The notes under the pieces are model-generated. The model had not been told where the DNA came from. It saw only the letters and a program-made list of their open reading frames with translations, and searched no databases. Made by a program: the position numbers and the translations under genes. A DNA stretch of 64,000 bases from Antitrichia curtipendula (lineage: Eukaryota; Streptophyta; Bryopsida; Hypnales; Leucodontaceae): the NCBI GenBank assembly GCA_951230915.1, contig OX579636.1:35647567-35711566 (forward strand). The letters are read 5' to 3'. Positions 23,002 through 35,750 of this stretch are shown here, piece after piece. Each line of letters opens with the position of its first letter. Within the stretch, counting starts at the first letter, position 1.

Positions 23002-23931
23002 TCCCTAAATTAAGGACCAAACACCATTTTTTGGCAACATAGCAATTTTGAGCAGCTCATTATAAATAAAATTATTATTATTATTCTTTGAAATTTTCAA
23101 ATAATATGTGTCCAAGGAGTAGCTTTAAGGCCCAACAGTTTTCATAACTTTTGACCACATGGTTAAAAAGTTATTGTCTAATATTTACTTTTCATTACTC
23201 AACAAGCAACTCAAATTTCTTTTAAGAAATAACTTTTCAAGAAATAAATGTTTGAAATTGGTTTTCTATATTTATATGTACATGAAAAGCTTTTATCATT
23301 TCATTTTGATTAATGAGTCAAAAGTTATGAAGAGTTTTAGTTTGTAGGTAATTATGAAATCTCTACTCTAAAATAAACTTTGAAGTCCTTCATTTTACTC
23401 AATTTTCAAAAAGAAATTGAAAAAAATAAAAACATAGGTTGTAGATTGTTTATTACAACATTGCAACCATTAAGATTGGCATTTTTCAATTCTATAACTA
23501 AACTATTGATAATTTAGTAATTTTAATCATTCTCTGCTTTTTCTACTTACTGTTTTTTTCCTGTATGTTGTACATTTCTAAATGATCTGAAAATTTTTAA
23601 GGGCATGTAGCCAACTTGCCTTGAAGAATGAATCCAAAGAATAACCACCATTTTGGACATTTTTTCTTACAAATGTAACCTTGTGAAGTGCAGCTGCCCG
23701 GTTTTTTTGCAAAGACACAAAAAGGATTTTGTCACTTCAAATGCTAATATCTTACAAGCTAGACGGTGAAAATTTCTGAAACTTTTTCCACATCTTCTCA
23801 GACTAGCGTACTACAAGATCCTATAATTACATGTGTCCAAGAATGTGTTTTTTTCAAAAATTTGGTTTTTATACTAGAAACGATAATTATGGAGCGTTTA
23901 AGGTGAAAACATAGTCTCTGATCTTTAGGGA
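23002..23931. mobile_element. 930-bp TIR element with TTAG target duplication (family A, copy 1)
   Basis: The left end is TCCCTAAATT after TTAG (22998-23001); the right end is CTTTAGGGA before TTAG (23932-23935). The ends are inverted and the 4-bp flanks identical. The interior is non-coding and AT-rich. It shares, in inverted orientation, long stretches with the elements at 42240-44267 and 53943-54518 (words such as ggatcttgta, catgtggtaaaattttca and ttgcaagata in the other copies). Superfamily not assigned. Confidence 0.72.
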
Positions 23932-24271
23932 TTAGTAAAAAATGAAAAAATCATTTTTACCACAAGTGAAAAAAAGGCTCTCCACTAGACACATTTAGAA
24001 ACATTTAGAAACACTCCTATCATGTTTTTAATGGAATACTATTTGCAACAAATACTTATGAATGACCAACTTTTGTACTAATATTTAGAATACTTTTATT
24101 AATTTTTAATAACTTAAACATCAAAATATCTACTTGAAAATTCCATCAAAATTCTATCAATCTATTTTGTGAAGAACTTTTGGAAAAAAATCTTGGAAAT
24201 ACAAAATACTACTAATTACCCATACACATTTAGAGATGCTGAAGGTAGACTCCATTAATGGACCATTTACA

Positions 24272-24365
24272 ATTTGTCTTTTGATGAAAGTTTATAGAAT
24301 TTGTAATTTTGAAATATTTAAACTCCTTGAAAACAAATTCTATAAACTTTCATCAAAAGACAAAT
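24272..24365. repeat. Perfect 33-bp inverted repeat with 28-bp spacer
   Basis: The left arm 24272-24304 (starts ATTTGTCTTTTGATGAAAG) is exactly complementary to the right arm 24333-24365. The spacer 24305-24332 is unpaired. The perfect match suggests recent origin or selection. It could be a small-RNA precursor or a minimal fold-back element. There is no gene within 900 bp. Confidence 0.75.
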
Positions 24366-25044
24366 GAAATAGACCTCTAAATCAAATAGTTTTTTCTTTT
24401 TTGGAACTTCGTGGAATTAGTTATGTTTTTTCAAAGCCTGCAGTCATAAGCCACTGTTTCAGCTCATGGTGGCAAAACCCACTCACCCTTTGCCATCTAT
24501 TGAACCTCAAGAGACTCAAAAAGGCATAGTTCATACTAACAAAGTGTAAATTTTTTTGCTGAATCTTATTTAAAGTCAAGAAGGAATTCGGCATTGTCTA
24601 AGGATGTCTTTTTTGGACACAATATAAATAAACTATGAAATTTCAAAGTGCATGAAGTAGGTGTACATCAAAATGATTCTAAGCTTTTGTGAAAAGAGGC
24701 TGTACATTTGAAGCATGAAGCTATAGGGGTAAAGCTAGAATAGGTCATGATGGCTTGCGCAACTAGTTTCCTGTGGTACCTAAGTTATGTGAAATGCTCA
24801 GAATTAAAGCATTAGAGCATATCACGTTAGAGTTCCTGATTCCCAGGACAATCTACTTGGTGTTTCTAAGGAAAGAATAGAATCATCATAATACAAAGCT
24901 TTAATCAAGATCTAAATGTTGACAATATTTAGATAAAGGACAACGCAGAAAGCATGTACAAGACATTGATACAGAGAAGATAAGCCCGAGCCTTACACAG
25001 CGAGGAATAAGGACATGTTTCTCAAAACGTACGCTTAATATGGA
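24366..25044. other. Intergenic DNA downstream of the helicase gene
   Basis: AT-rich. I see no open frame, repeat or terminal structure worth naming. Confidence 0.5.
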
Positions 25045-25047
25045 CTA

Positions 25048-25124
25048 CCTCCGTTTGGAAATATGAAAATAGTGTATCCATTCTCAGTGCAACTCAGAAT
25101 GGATACACTATTTCCAAACGGAGG
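25048..25124. mobile_element. Stowaway-like hairpin MITE, 77 bp
   Basis: Flanked by TA (25046-25047 and 25125-25126). The ends CCTCCGTTTGGAAATA are inverted and the arms pair almost fully (GTGTATCCATTCT), apart from an 8-base slip duplication in the left arm. The CTCCGTTTGG-type end and TA duplication are hallmarks of Stowaway MITEs. It lies about 200 bp beyond the stop codon of the RecQ gene. Confidence 0.8.
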
Positions 25125-25320
25125 TAGTAGAACATAATCACTGCATCTCAAAATGAAAGAAGCGGTTGAAGCTTGAAATAACTCACACGATAGGCTGTCA
25201 GCAATGGTCACAACAAGGTCTTCAAGAACTCCCCTCAGCAGATTCTTGCTCGAACCAGAGACGACAAAACAAATACGGAATATATCTTAACCACATCCAC
25301 CAAGTTGAAGATTTCATAAT

Positions 25321-28300
25321 TTACTTTCTCCTTACTCGCTTGAACAAAGAAAATTCATCCTCCTCTTCAGAAGTAGTATCTTCAATTACGTCCTCAGAGT
25401 CATATTCACTCTTAAGTTTATTGCCATTCGCTGGAGGTCGACCCTCTTCCTGGTCACTATCACTATCAAGGTCTATGCATTCACTCCTTTGAGGGATCTT
25501 GGCTGACTTCTGCTTGGGGTCATCCTTTTGGGTAGCGGGTGCAGGCGTACTAGTAGGCGGTGGTCTTCGTAGAGAAAGTCTTTTGGTTGGGGTTTTGGTG
25601 GAATTAGGCCCAGAGGCATCTACAACCGGTTGATCTTCTGTGGTTGTCCTTAAGTCGGACTCAGCATCAGCATTGACTAGGTAATCTTTGATTGATGGGG
25701 ATTTGGTAGTAGTGCGTTCAGGACCTTCAGCAACGCGCTTACTTTGCCTAGTTGAAGGGGCTTTGGTTGTTGTATGTGAAGTAGAACCTTCAATAACCCG
25801 TTTACCTTGTTTCGTTGATGCAGCTTTGGTGATACCCACGGCAGGACCTTCAGCAACCCTTTTAGCTTTTGGAGCCACCCAAGGGCCTCCAGTATATGTA
25901 GCATCCTCAGGATGTTCCACTAAATAATCTGTAATTGCAACTAGTATTTCATTTCCGTACTGCTCCGCTATCCTTTTTCCAAGCACCCCCTCGAGCTGCA
26001 AAATGAATGACAGACAGAATTGAGCTACGGGAAGTGAGGTAAACATTTTTAAAACAGCTCTCCACATGACTTCTGAAGAAAAACTTCACTACATTGCACA
26101 AGGACGATTAGCGGTACCTCGTCCATCGTAAGAGGTTTTTGAGACGAGAGCAAGGATATGTGCTGAGACGAGAGCACTGAATGGGGGAAGATGCCTCCAT
26201 GAACAGCTGCAAGATTCTGCCGCAATGTATCCAAAACCAATCCCAGTCCTGTATGCACCAATTCATTCTCGCTGATTGCTGCAGTGGTTGCCTTGGCTTT
26301 CTTTTTCGCACTTTTTACTCCTTGGACTATCTCCAGCTTTACCATTTTATGACCTATCCCTGAAAATTAAATTAGGAAACAATAGCGTTAAATTAGCACA
26401 ATACCGTTCTATCTGCTGCCCTCCATCTTCTCCATGAAACCCCACTATGATTGAATATGACGAATTGAAACTAACTTCATGTGGATTCTAATATCCCTAG
26501 GTACAATATGGAAGCACTCTATGTTAAAACTGCATGAGGCACGAGACTATTTATGTCATAAGCACGCGATGAAAATCTAACTGGAATCACCTTGCAGAAG
26601 GCCTCTCCAACCAGTTCCCAACGCCACATAAGCATTAGTAGCATATGCTGTATGTGCAAACTCCTCTTTCTGAAACAAAACAGTGCAGTTAGCAGCAGCT
26701 GTAATATATTATCGCCTGCATGGAATAATGTGCATGATTCAGAGTAGTCATTTAAAGAACTGTGGAAAGGAAGTTCTCAGATGACGTATACTTGGCAAAA
26801 AAAGACCTTCACTGCCATTTGTATTCAAGAAGGGAGAAACAAGATCAAGGCATGCTACCAAAATTCCATCCAAAATAAGCTGCACGATCACACGCTCCAC
26901 ATCGTCTTTACTTATATCCTTCGCAAGTTGAGCATCTGTTCCATACACCACACGAAATGAACTTTCACAGCTAGCTAGAGAAAACAAAGAAAACAAAAAA
27001 ATATTCTTTTCGCTTACTGTTTATACTTAAGCGTCCGAGAGAAATGCTGAATAGTAAAACTTCCAAGAGACAATGTATATCTGAGGGATTCTAACAAAAA
27101 TACCAGATTTTCTCCATAAATCCACAAGCTGCAACATCGTCGATTTCTGATCAACACCACTTGATTCCTTCACCATCGCCACCAGGGACCTAGCATGTTC
27201 TGCACAAAGCCCCCAATATCAACTAAGTAAGTCAGTGTATGACAATGCGGTTGACAATAACACTTCAAGATCCGAGAACACACTAATGAATTCTAAAAAG
27301 ATGACAGATTCCTTGCTGACACGTCACGAAATAGAGGTGAAAACACACCTGTAACATCCTTGTCCACAATCTCCTTAGTGAAAGCACAATTGTCACACAT
27401 GCCTGGAAACAGGCAGCTGTGTTAAGACAAATTGCATGCAGATAAAACCTCTGAACATAGAATAAGTACTAGATATATGCAGGATTACAATTTCAAATCA
27501 AGCTACAATTTGAAGCCAATTGAATCGCACTGCATTGAAAGTCACAAATGTTTCCAGTCTCAAAATATCAGCGTACTAATTGAAGATTCATGCTCACATT
27601 TCGCGCACAGAAGTCACAACATAATTCAAGAAATTGATGATTAATTACCATTACACTCCTGAATCCTCTCCCCAAAATGTCGAAAGAAGGCTGCACGGCG
27701 GCATGCACGCTTGGACTGTAAAGTTCCCACCAAGAAGAAATATAAAAAACTCAATCATGGAAAATCTTTAAAACAAAATATACCATTACAGCACCGAATT
27801 CTCTAGAAATGAGCATACAATACTTCGATCTCACCTGACAGAAGCGGCAAATGGAGTATAGGTTGTGCAGACCTGCCACCTCCGCAAAAACCATAGAACT
27901 CTGAATAATTGCACATTAAAGTTGAATGATCAGCAGAATCGATATTTGTAGAAATGGGACAAACATGTATTAGAGCTGTCCTTCGGTTTGTAATTATCCC
28001 TCCAGGAGACATTCTCCAGGTGAGTGCCCTACGGCAAGTCCGCCTTAACACATAGAAAAAATAAATCCGAAGGACACAGTGAAGCACTTGTATCGCCCGG
28101 CAGCCGAACAAATTGAAGCGAAAAAATCACATCTGACAGGAATTCACCTGCCGGGGAAGGTCAGCGGGCCTGAAGTAAAGTAAGCAATGAGCAGGAAGTC
28201 CATCTCGACCTGCACGACCACTTTCCTGTCAAATTGACTTAAGAAATTAGCGACTTTATCACCAAACAAGATAGAATTTCCAAAAGATTATCTGAATGAT

Positions 28301-31300
28301 GGAGTTGAGACTACCTGATAATAGGTCTCCAACGACTTGCTGAGACTATGATGAATAACAAACCGCACTGCAACAGGTAAAAATCAAAATCATTAAGGAA
28401 TACGACCAAAATAGTACAGATCAACAGGTCTGCCTCTTAAGTATCTAGGAACATCCCTAAATATAAAAGATGACCAGAAAGGTGTGACTCAAGAATAATG
28501 CAGAAAATCCTCAAGGATCTCACCATCAGGTTTGTTAATACCCATTCCGAAAGCTACCTACACAATGAAGTCAAACCCCATGGATCAAGAATCAGAACTT
28601 GAATAATAAACATCTTAAGTGCCAAGTGGAACAAAAATGATACCTATTCAGTGTCGAGGAACTGCTCGAGAAAGATCAAGCAATCAGGCATCTTGTACAG
28701 ACAGGAACACTGCTCGAGAAGAATATTTGGATAATTAATTGCAAAATGCCTACATTGCGGTACCTATATTTTGAACTAACCAGCACATATTTCGGAACTT
28801 TGCGATCGTTAACTTAACAAGGCTTGCAAAGGATCTGGAAAATTTCCAGAGACATACCGTGCCAACAATTACTTGCAACTTGTTGGTGCTCCATCTATAG
28901 AAAACCGCGCAAGAAATACACCAATTAGTTCGCAAAGAAAAAATCCAACCTTCACCACCGTATCAAAGACTCCTTACAAGTCCACCTTAAGGGTGTTCGA
29001 AGAATAGTTTCACCAAATCCATGGATACAAAATCGTCAACTTTCCATCGACATAATTCAGTTCAGCGGCAAACTTTTGCTTCACAGATTCATAAAAGTGA
29101 TGGATTTTGCACCGTGTATGGACAGATGATCTTGTTTCAGGATTCATATCAGCATGGTAATGAGCAGCCGAAATTCCCCGCTTCCGGAGCTCCCCTGCAA
29201 CCTGAGTGTACACATTACGAAGTTCAAATACAGAGCTCGTTCCGTAATCTTCTACTAAGGCCTGTGGTCAATTTCTTTCTAGATGAGTCTCAAGTGAACA
29301 TAGTCCACCATTCTGAATTTGGTACATCTGAAATCGACCGGGTATCAAACAAGTTCACTAGCTCCCCTTCTACTGAAAGAGCGCAAATACTTTGAAGGCA
29401 GGATTTATGTAGACTCCAAAGTATATGCAAAGTTACATCACTTAAAAAATCAACAAGGCATCTGCAAAAACTTCTCAGTAGCAAACTCCAGATAGAAGCC
29501 TTTAAATGTAATCTCAACATGTAAAACGTGTAAAATATATCTTACCTGCTCACATTCTTTTCGGGAAAAGCAGTAAACGATGCCAGATTCTTTTCCAGAA
29601 TATTTGTCTAAGATGAATGATGCAATGTCATCAATAGCTGCACTTCCGTTGGACTTCTTCTCTCGCACCTAAATGACCACCAATCCCACGATATCAAAGT
29701 TACATGATTAAACGAATTGTAAAAAGCCTTACAATTTCAGAAATTTGAACCCCACTGCATAACAAGCAGTCACATATTAAAGTCGAAGATTTCTGACAGA
29801 TTCAATCATTTAAAATTTATTGGACAGCCTAAAAGATAATTACAAAATATCACATCACATTGAAGTCAATTGAATTGCCAAAATATGAATATTTCCAGGT
29901 TGGATATTACACCTCATAAAAAAGGTTGGGGCGGTTGACAGTGCTGACAAATTTCTCACAACGTGTAATTTGTAGCATTTCCCTCAGGTCAGTTTGAACA
30001 CGCTCTGTAGCCGTAGCCTTGCACACAACATTCTCTTTACACTGAGATCCACGAACTGTATCATCCTATTCCTTGATATTGAAATAATTATGAACGGAAT
30101 TGCACATAATTCAATTGCAAGTACAATAACCTCAGCTGCCTCAACCATATCAAACACATTGTCTTACAACTGCTCCCAAGGAGCGATGCAAATTTCAAAT
30201 CATCACCCATTGAAGTCAAAACAGTGTCAGAAAGACCACACTCACAGTTAAAGCTATGATAGGCACTCTTGGGAACTGCTTCTTTAGAATGCCCAACTGC
30301 TTATAGTCAGGACGAAAGTCATGACCCCACTGGCTGCAGCAATGTGCTTCCTGCAACATTTTTAAAGACAGTTCACCATCGATTTGATATAACAATAACT
30401 GTAGCTCGATACAAAGTAATAACCATAATATGCACATGAGATAGATAACTCACATCAATAGCTATTAGAGAGAGGCGGCCGCCATGATTGCATTTTTCCA
30501 ACTTAGATACAAAGCGTTTGCTTTTTGCAACCTTCTCAGGTGTGACGTACAAGATCTTAAGGTCACCCTCTCCCTTTTCAAGGGATCTATAGATAGACTT
30601 CTCTTCTTCTTTCGCTGTAGTTGACGTGAGCATACTAGCGGAAATGCCCAATGCAGTGAGGCCCATCACCTGCACAAATAGTGCAACAAAGTACCCACCT
30701 TAATTATTCAGAAAGACACAAATACATTCGGCACTTAGGAGCTTAAAAAAGCGTGTCGACCAAAGATACAGTTGAATTTAAACAATTTGAACAACATGCA
30801 TTCAAATGAAATACAGCGGGTCATACCTGGTCTTGAATAAGGGATAGTAGAGGGCTGACCACGAGTGCCGTTCCAGAGCGTAATAAAGCTGGCAGCTGAT
30901 AACAAAGACTTTTCCCACCACCTGCTGCCATAATCACGATTACATCCCTTCCACTCATTACTGCATTAATGATCTGGCCAAGTCACAAACAAATACAACG
31001 ATTCAGTTCACAGCTTGCAGGTCAATACACGGTCTCTAAGCTACTAATTTTCTCTTTGACGGGTCTTGGTGACACAAAAATTGCAGTACCGCGAGGGCTG
31101 CCACCCACTCCCATGTATGTAGCTCGGAAAAAGAAAAAGAAACTTCGATCAATGCAAATTTAATTCAGTAGATCGAGAAGAGGGAATAAAATCTGAGAAC
31201 AGAAAACGAAGAAATCATACCTGATGCTGATTCTGACGATACGATTTGATACCAAAAAGGTTCAATCGGATATCAGCAGCTCGGTCGTCCCAGCCAAAGG

Positions 31301-32041
31301 AACCCAACCAGTCTTCTTTTCCTGATTTAGATGCTCCCGCACCGTTGTCATTCGCATCGTGAGCTGCAACATCTCTGCATACAGACCAAAGGAGGAATTG
31401 AGCAAAGTGACATCCAATAACATTTCTTCTCTAAGGTGTACACATTCTCGTTAACTTATCAGGAAGTTGAAACAAATGAAAATGATCTTGCTGCACATTA
31501 ATCAGTGTCGGGAAATCTAGCAACAAGTAAGGCTACAAAAATCGAATACACTACCATTCCAGTCCCAGACTCGCAATTACAAAAATTACCTGCACGACGA
31601 GAGTAGTTGCTGGAGTTCAGTTTGCTGTTCAAGAAGGCTGTCCTGATGGCTTACGAGCAACCGTATTTGATCTGCATATCACGCCATTACAACAGATGAA
31701 CGTGCTTCCAGACAACAATGCATCCGAAGCACACTCTCGACTACAGCACTACTTACAACACAGTAAAACAGAGAGCAATCAGAATGCTCCACAAACGACA
31801 CAATTTCTAAGATAATAACACTCCTAATTTCGAATGCACCAAACAAAATGCAGTCCATCTTAGGTTATCCATCACCTTCGACTTATCACTATTTCCAAAA
31901 TTTGAGAACCGCAAAAACTCAAATTATCGCCAGAGCAGCAAAAAATTAGCGATTCCTTTCCAAGCACCGAGTGAACGGACCTTGAACTTGCTGAAGCTCT
32001 TGGTCCACTAGTCGCAGCTGCTGCTCTAGATCGGACTCCAT
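25321..32041 (-). CDS. RECQL2: RecQ DNA helicase, RECQL2-like, 21 exons, about 892 aa
   Basis: ATP-dependent 3'-5' DNA helicase of the RecQ family, acting in the nucleus on recombination and replication intermediates. Exons: 32041-31981, 31671-31590, 31374-31221, 30973-30827, 30669-30454, 30350-30246, 30017-29913, 29668-29546, 29201-29113, 28894-28858, 28557-28524, 28367-28315, 28225-28148, 27900-27835, 27715-27649, 27402-27349, 27199-27104, 26974-26859, 26669-26591, 26359-26118, 25995-25321. Motifs: AAGGGKS (about 115-121), DEAH split by an intron (220-223), [25 protein letters not shown], zinc-binding Cys residues (CRFC, CNG, MCDNC), winged-helix region and an HRDC-like segment. The N-terminal coiled-coil-like opening ([16 protein letters not shown]) and overall pattern match plant RECQL2. 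The last exon adds a tail of about 180 residues with three 20-21 aa repeats, an acidic IDLDSDSD stretch and a basic end (KRVRRK). All splice phases close, so the gene appears functional. Confidence 0.95.
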
Positions 32042-32861
32042 AGTCAAGCTTCAACTAAAAGATAGGCAGATAAATTTTCAAACATCGCCACGAAATCCAA
32101 AGCTCCCGCGCTTCCCAGACATAGAGAAGCCCTAATGTGCGAGTACGGGACCCTAATTCGTGAGAAGAGGAGTTAGAAGATAATGTACAGCAAGTTGATC
32201 TCACGCAGAGGTGAAAATGGTTCGCGACCGCTCCTGATTGATGCAAGCGTCGGATTGGGGTCTGTATTGCGGCACATTGATGCCGCTACCGCCGTTCTCG
32301 TGAAGATTGCGGGAGTGGCTTCAACGCAAAGCCTTATACCCGGAACCTGGAACCCCGGAACCTACTCGGGTAATTGGATGAAATTTGGATGAACACGGTC
32401 GAATCAGCGTGATTATTATATTAAGATGAAATTATATGAAAATTGGAGTGCGTCATCATAACATTCCAGAGCAGTGGGGCCAGCTGTCTTTGTTCTAACT
32501 GAATGATGTGGAATATTTTACATCATTCTACACCCAAATAGAACTCTAAAGCCACGCGTCAATATTTGTTAGTCGTGTAAGAGAGTGAGTTAGTGGATAG
32601 GAAAACTGAAATGAGTAATATGAAGTTAAGTAATACTCTGACAGATTTTATGAATTGATGTTAGATTCAATGGTTAATGATTCAAGCCTGGACCCCATAC
32701 AACATAACTGAACTAGTTTTTTTATTGGTTTCAAACTAACTTATTTTAAACAAAAATGAATTGAAGTGAGACGGATTGAAATTCATTGACTAACAAGCTG
32801 AGTGGTAATTAATTATAAATATTGTACATTAGACTTCATGTAATCACTCACTCACTTCCTA
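32042..32861. promoter_or_regulatory. Upstream region of the RecQ gene
   Basis: The first 300 bp or so upstream of the start codon are less AT-rich than the rest, as often seen around plant transcription starts. No specific motif could be assigned. Beyond 32400 the sequence is ordinary AT-rich intergenic DNA. Confidence 0.35.
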
Positions 32862-33244
32862 CATGCATCCGATCATTGAAAACTAGGTCCATCATGTCTA
32901 TTTTGCAACACACCTAACATTCCTACTTTATACTATAAGTTCTCTACTACCCACTCACCACGACGTCAAGATGAATTTCATTTAGGAGAGCTCTAGAGAA
33001 GGAAAGACAGCCCCTCTAAAGGCTCAAGAATGTTATGATCATCCCTATCTGGCGCATGCATCCAATCATTGAAAACTAGCTCCATCATGTCTATTTTGCA
33101 ACACATCTGACATTCCTACTTTATACTATGAGTTCTCTACTACCCACTCACCACGACGTCAAAATGAATTTCATGCAGGAGAGCTCCAGAGAGGGAAAGG
33201 CACCCTCTTTGAAGGCTCAAGAATGTTATGATCATCCCCATCTG
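32862..33244. repeat. Tandem duplication, two copies of about 190 bp
   Basis: Copy 1 is 32862-33051 and copy 2 is 33055-33244, with about 93% identity. Shared words include catgcatcc, atcattgaaaacta, ctctactacccactcacc and aatgttatgatcatcc. No coding frame is conserved across both. Probably a local segmental duplication in intergenic DNA. Confidence 0.85.
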
Positions 33245-35750
33245 TTTGACAAGTTTTGTATTAAGTTTGAGAAAGTTTGGCTCTAGTCATTGATCCTGGC
33301 TAGCAAGAAAAGAGACAAAGAGATTTACTGGAATAAGGTGCAACTTTCAAAGTGTTCTTTTATATAACCTCTAAAGTATTCTTTCATGTAGTTTGTGGCT
33401 TTGAGGTTCATTCCTGTTTTATGCTTATATGTTTTTGTTGGCCAATGTTTTCTTGATTCTTTTTAATGCAATGGATCTCCCATTAGTTCCCAAAAATTAA
33501 TATGAATATGAATATTGGTGACTACTACACTATTTCAAATAGTTTGAAAATAGTGTAGACTATTTTATATTGATTTTCATCTAAAATATTATGAGCTTCC
33601 ATATTAGTGTAATTCTTGAATTTGTAATGCCACAAAAGAATCACTATACAACAACTATGCAATAAAAATTAGCAGCACGCATTTGCTCCTAAGAATCAAG
33701 CTATAAAACGTAGAAGAAAAGAAGATTTATCCACACATTATATGAGTATGATCACAAAATAGAAATATTATATATATATATGAATGTTATTATAAAATAT
33801 ACAAATACAATGTACTTATAGTGAATTATCACATATACTTAGTTAAACTATTTATGGATTCCAATATATGATTCTCTAATTATTTGGTGAATTTCACAAG
33901 TATTTTCCTAGTATTGAACAAAATTATCATCTACAAGTAAATAATTGACACTTGTGTATTTCAATTGTTGAAGATCAACTATATAGTGTATTTGAACACA
34001 TGAGTAACTATGTGCTCAAATACACACTCACCCTACTATCGGCATTCAAAATACTTACAAACAAGGAATGCAAAGGACAATATTGTTGCTAACGATCAAC
34101 TATAGTTCTAGGCTTGATTAGGTTTAATCAATATATTTAGATAATTCTATCTAAAATAAAACAAAATATGGAATATACTTGAATCAATCCCTTTTTTTCA
34201 AAGAAGCAATATATTTCTACAATCATCCATTTACTGATAATTTTTTTTTTGTTTCTTACTTATATTCATGCATTTTTTGTCCAATACTTAATTTTAAAAA
34301 ATAGACTAATTTTAAAAATCAAAATTAGAGAATCATTTAGACTTGACTCTATCCCCTCATGGTATTGCAAAAAGAGTCTTATTCAATCTAAGCAACTCAA
34401 GTAGTCACATTTAGAAACAATGTAAAATTTTAGATGATTTATCACCCAAAACCAGCCTGACCAAAACATCAAAAACAAGAATTTAAAAAAAATAGTTTTT
34501 ATTCAATATGCTTTTGTCAATTTCATCCAAGCCAAGGCCAAGGACTTGCCAAATCTATCTTATTATAATAAACTATGTAATGTAAATGGATCAAGAGAGT
34601 TTAAAATTGCATCTTTGTCTTGTAGTTAATTACAACTCATGAACAATCTGTAGAAATTCAAAACAATTACAATGCTTAGACTCATTTGTGCTTAAAGTAT
34701 GTACAACACTACCTAAAATGTAGCTCATACATCTAGAACCAAAAGCACCACTTTTCTTAAATATTGATTATAAAAGATATACACAATCAAAATAATCAAA
34801 ACCTATAAGAGCCTACTATTGTTTTTTGTAACACCTAGATAATAAATACAAGACTTTAGAAATTCATAACGCATTTATATGGTGTCCAAAAAATGCATGC
34901 TAAAGTGTGTTGAAATCTTCTTTCAATTGCCAAAAAGATTTGATGAAATTAATCAATATTTAATAATAATAACTATGCTAAGTTGTAATTATACTATAAT
35001 TTGTATTCACCAAAGTCACACTATTTTGAATTTGAATCAGTGAGGATTCAAATAGTGCAAGTTCAAATATTACAAGATTTAACCAGTTTCCAAAAAAATA
35101 ATACTATGAGGCACTAATTTTCTAGGTGACAAAAATTTCCTCCACACAAATCAAAGTATAGGAGCAAGCCTTGAAATGGAACGGTCATTTAGAACCCACC
35201 CTACAGATGGGCCTGAAACTGTGCACGCCATTTTGAAAATGGAGAATTTTTGAGAGCTCAAAAAAATTGATTGCATATGCTTGGTTTCCAGACCATAAGC
35301 AATCCATAGGGACCACCAATATGTGTATTTTTTGAGTCATTAATATGTGATTCAATTTCATAGACCACAATGTTGATTTGTCAGTCTTGCGTGAAAAGTG
35401 GGGCACACAAGACTCTTTGATACAGCAAAGTCGCATGAACATAATCGGTTGTTGACTTTTCAACGCTAATGTGGCATTCTCCCATTGGCAACCCGTTACC
35501 ATTGCCATTACAAGTTGCAACTCATAACCTTCTTTCCTTTCAACTTGCTTCCTACACCTTTGGATCATGAAGATCAAAGGTTGTGATTGAAAAATGTAAA
35601 ACCGGTTATGTCCGATAACCTATTCGCCGCTAGCGCGGCTCATCGGTTATCTAATACACAAAAGCGTTTTATGAACGCTGACAACATCTTCTTCATCCAT
35701 TTCTGGACTCTCCTGCTCTATTCAAAGACACAGCCCAAGTGATGAATACT
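33245..35750. other. AT-rich intergenic DNA between the RecQ and XTH genes
   Basis: No gene or recognisable transposon ends. A less AT-rich stretch near 35590-35660 contains CCGCTAGCGCGG and inverted ggttat/ataacc words close to the 3' end of the XTH gene; it may belong to that gene's 3' untranslated region. Confidence 0.5.
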
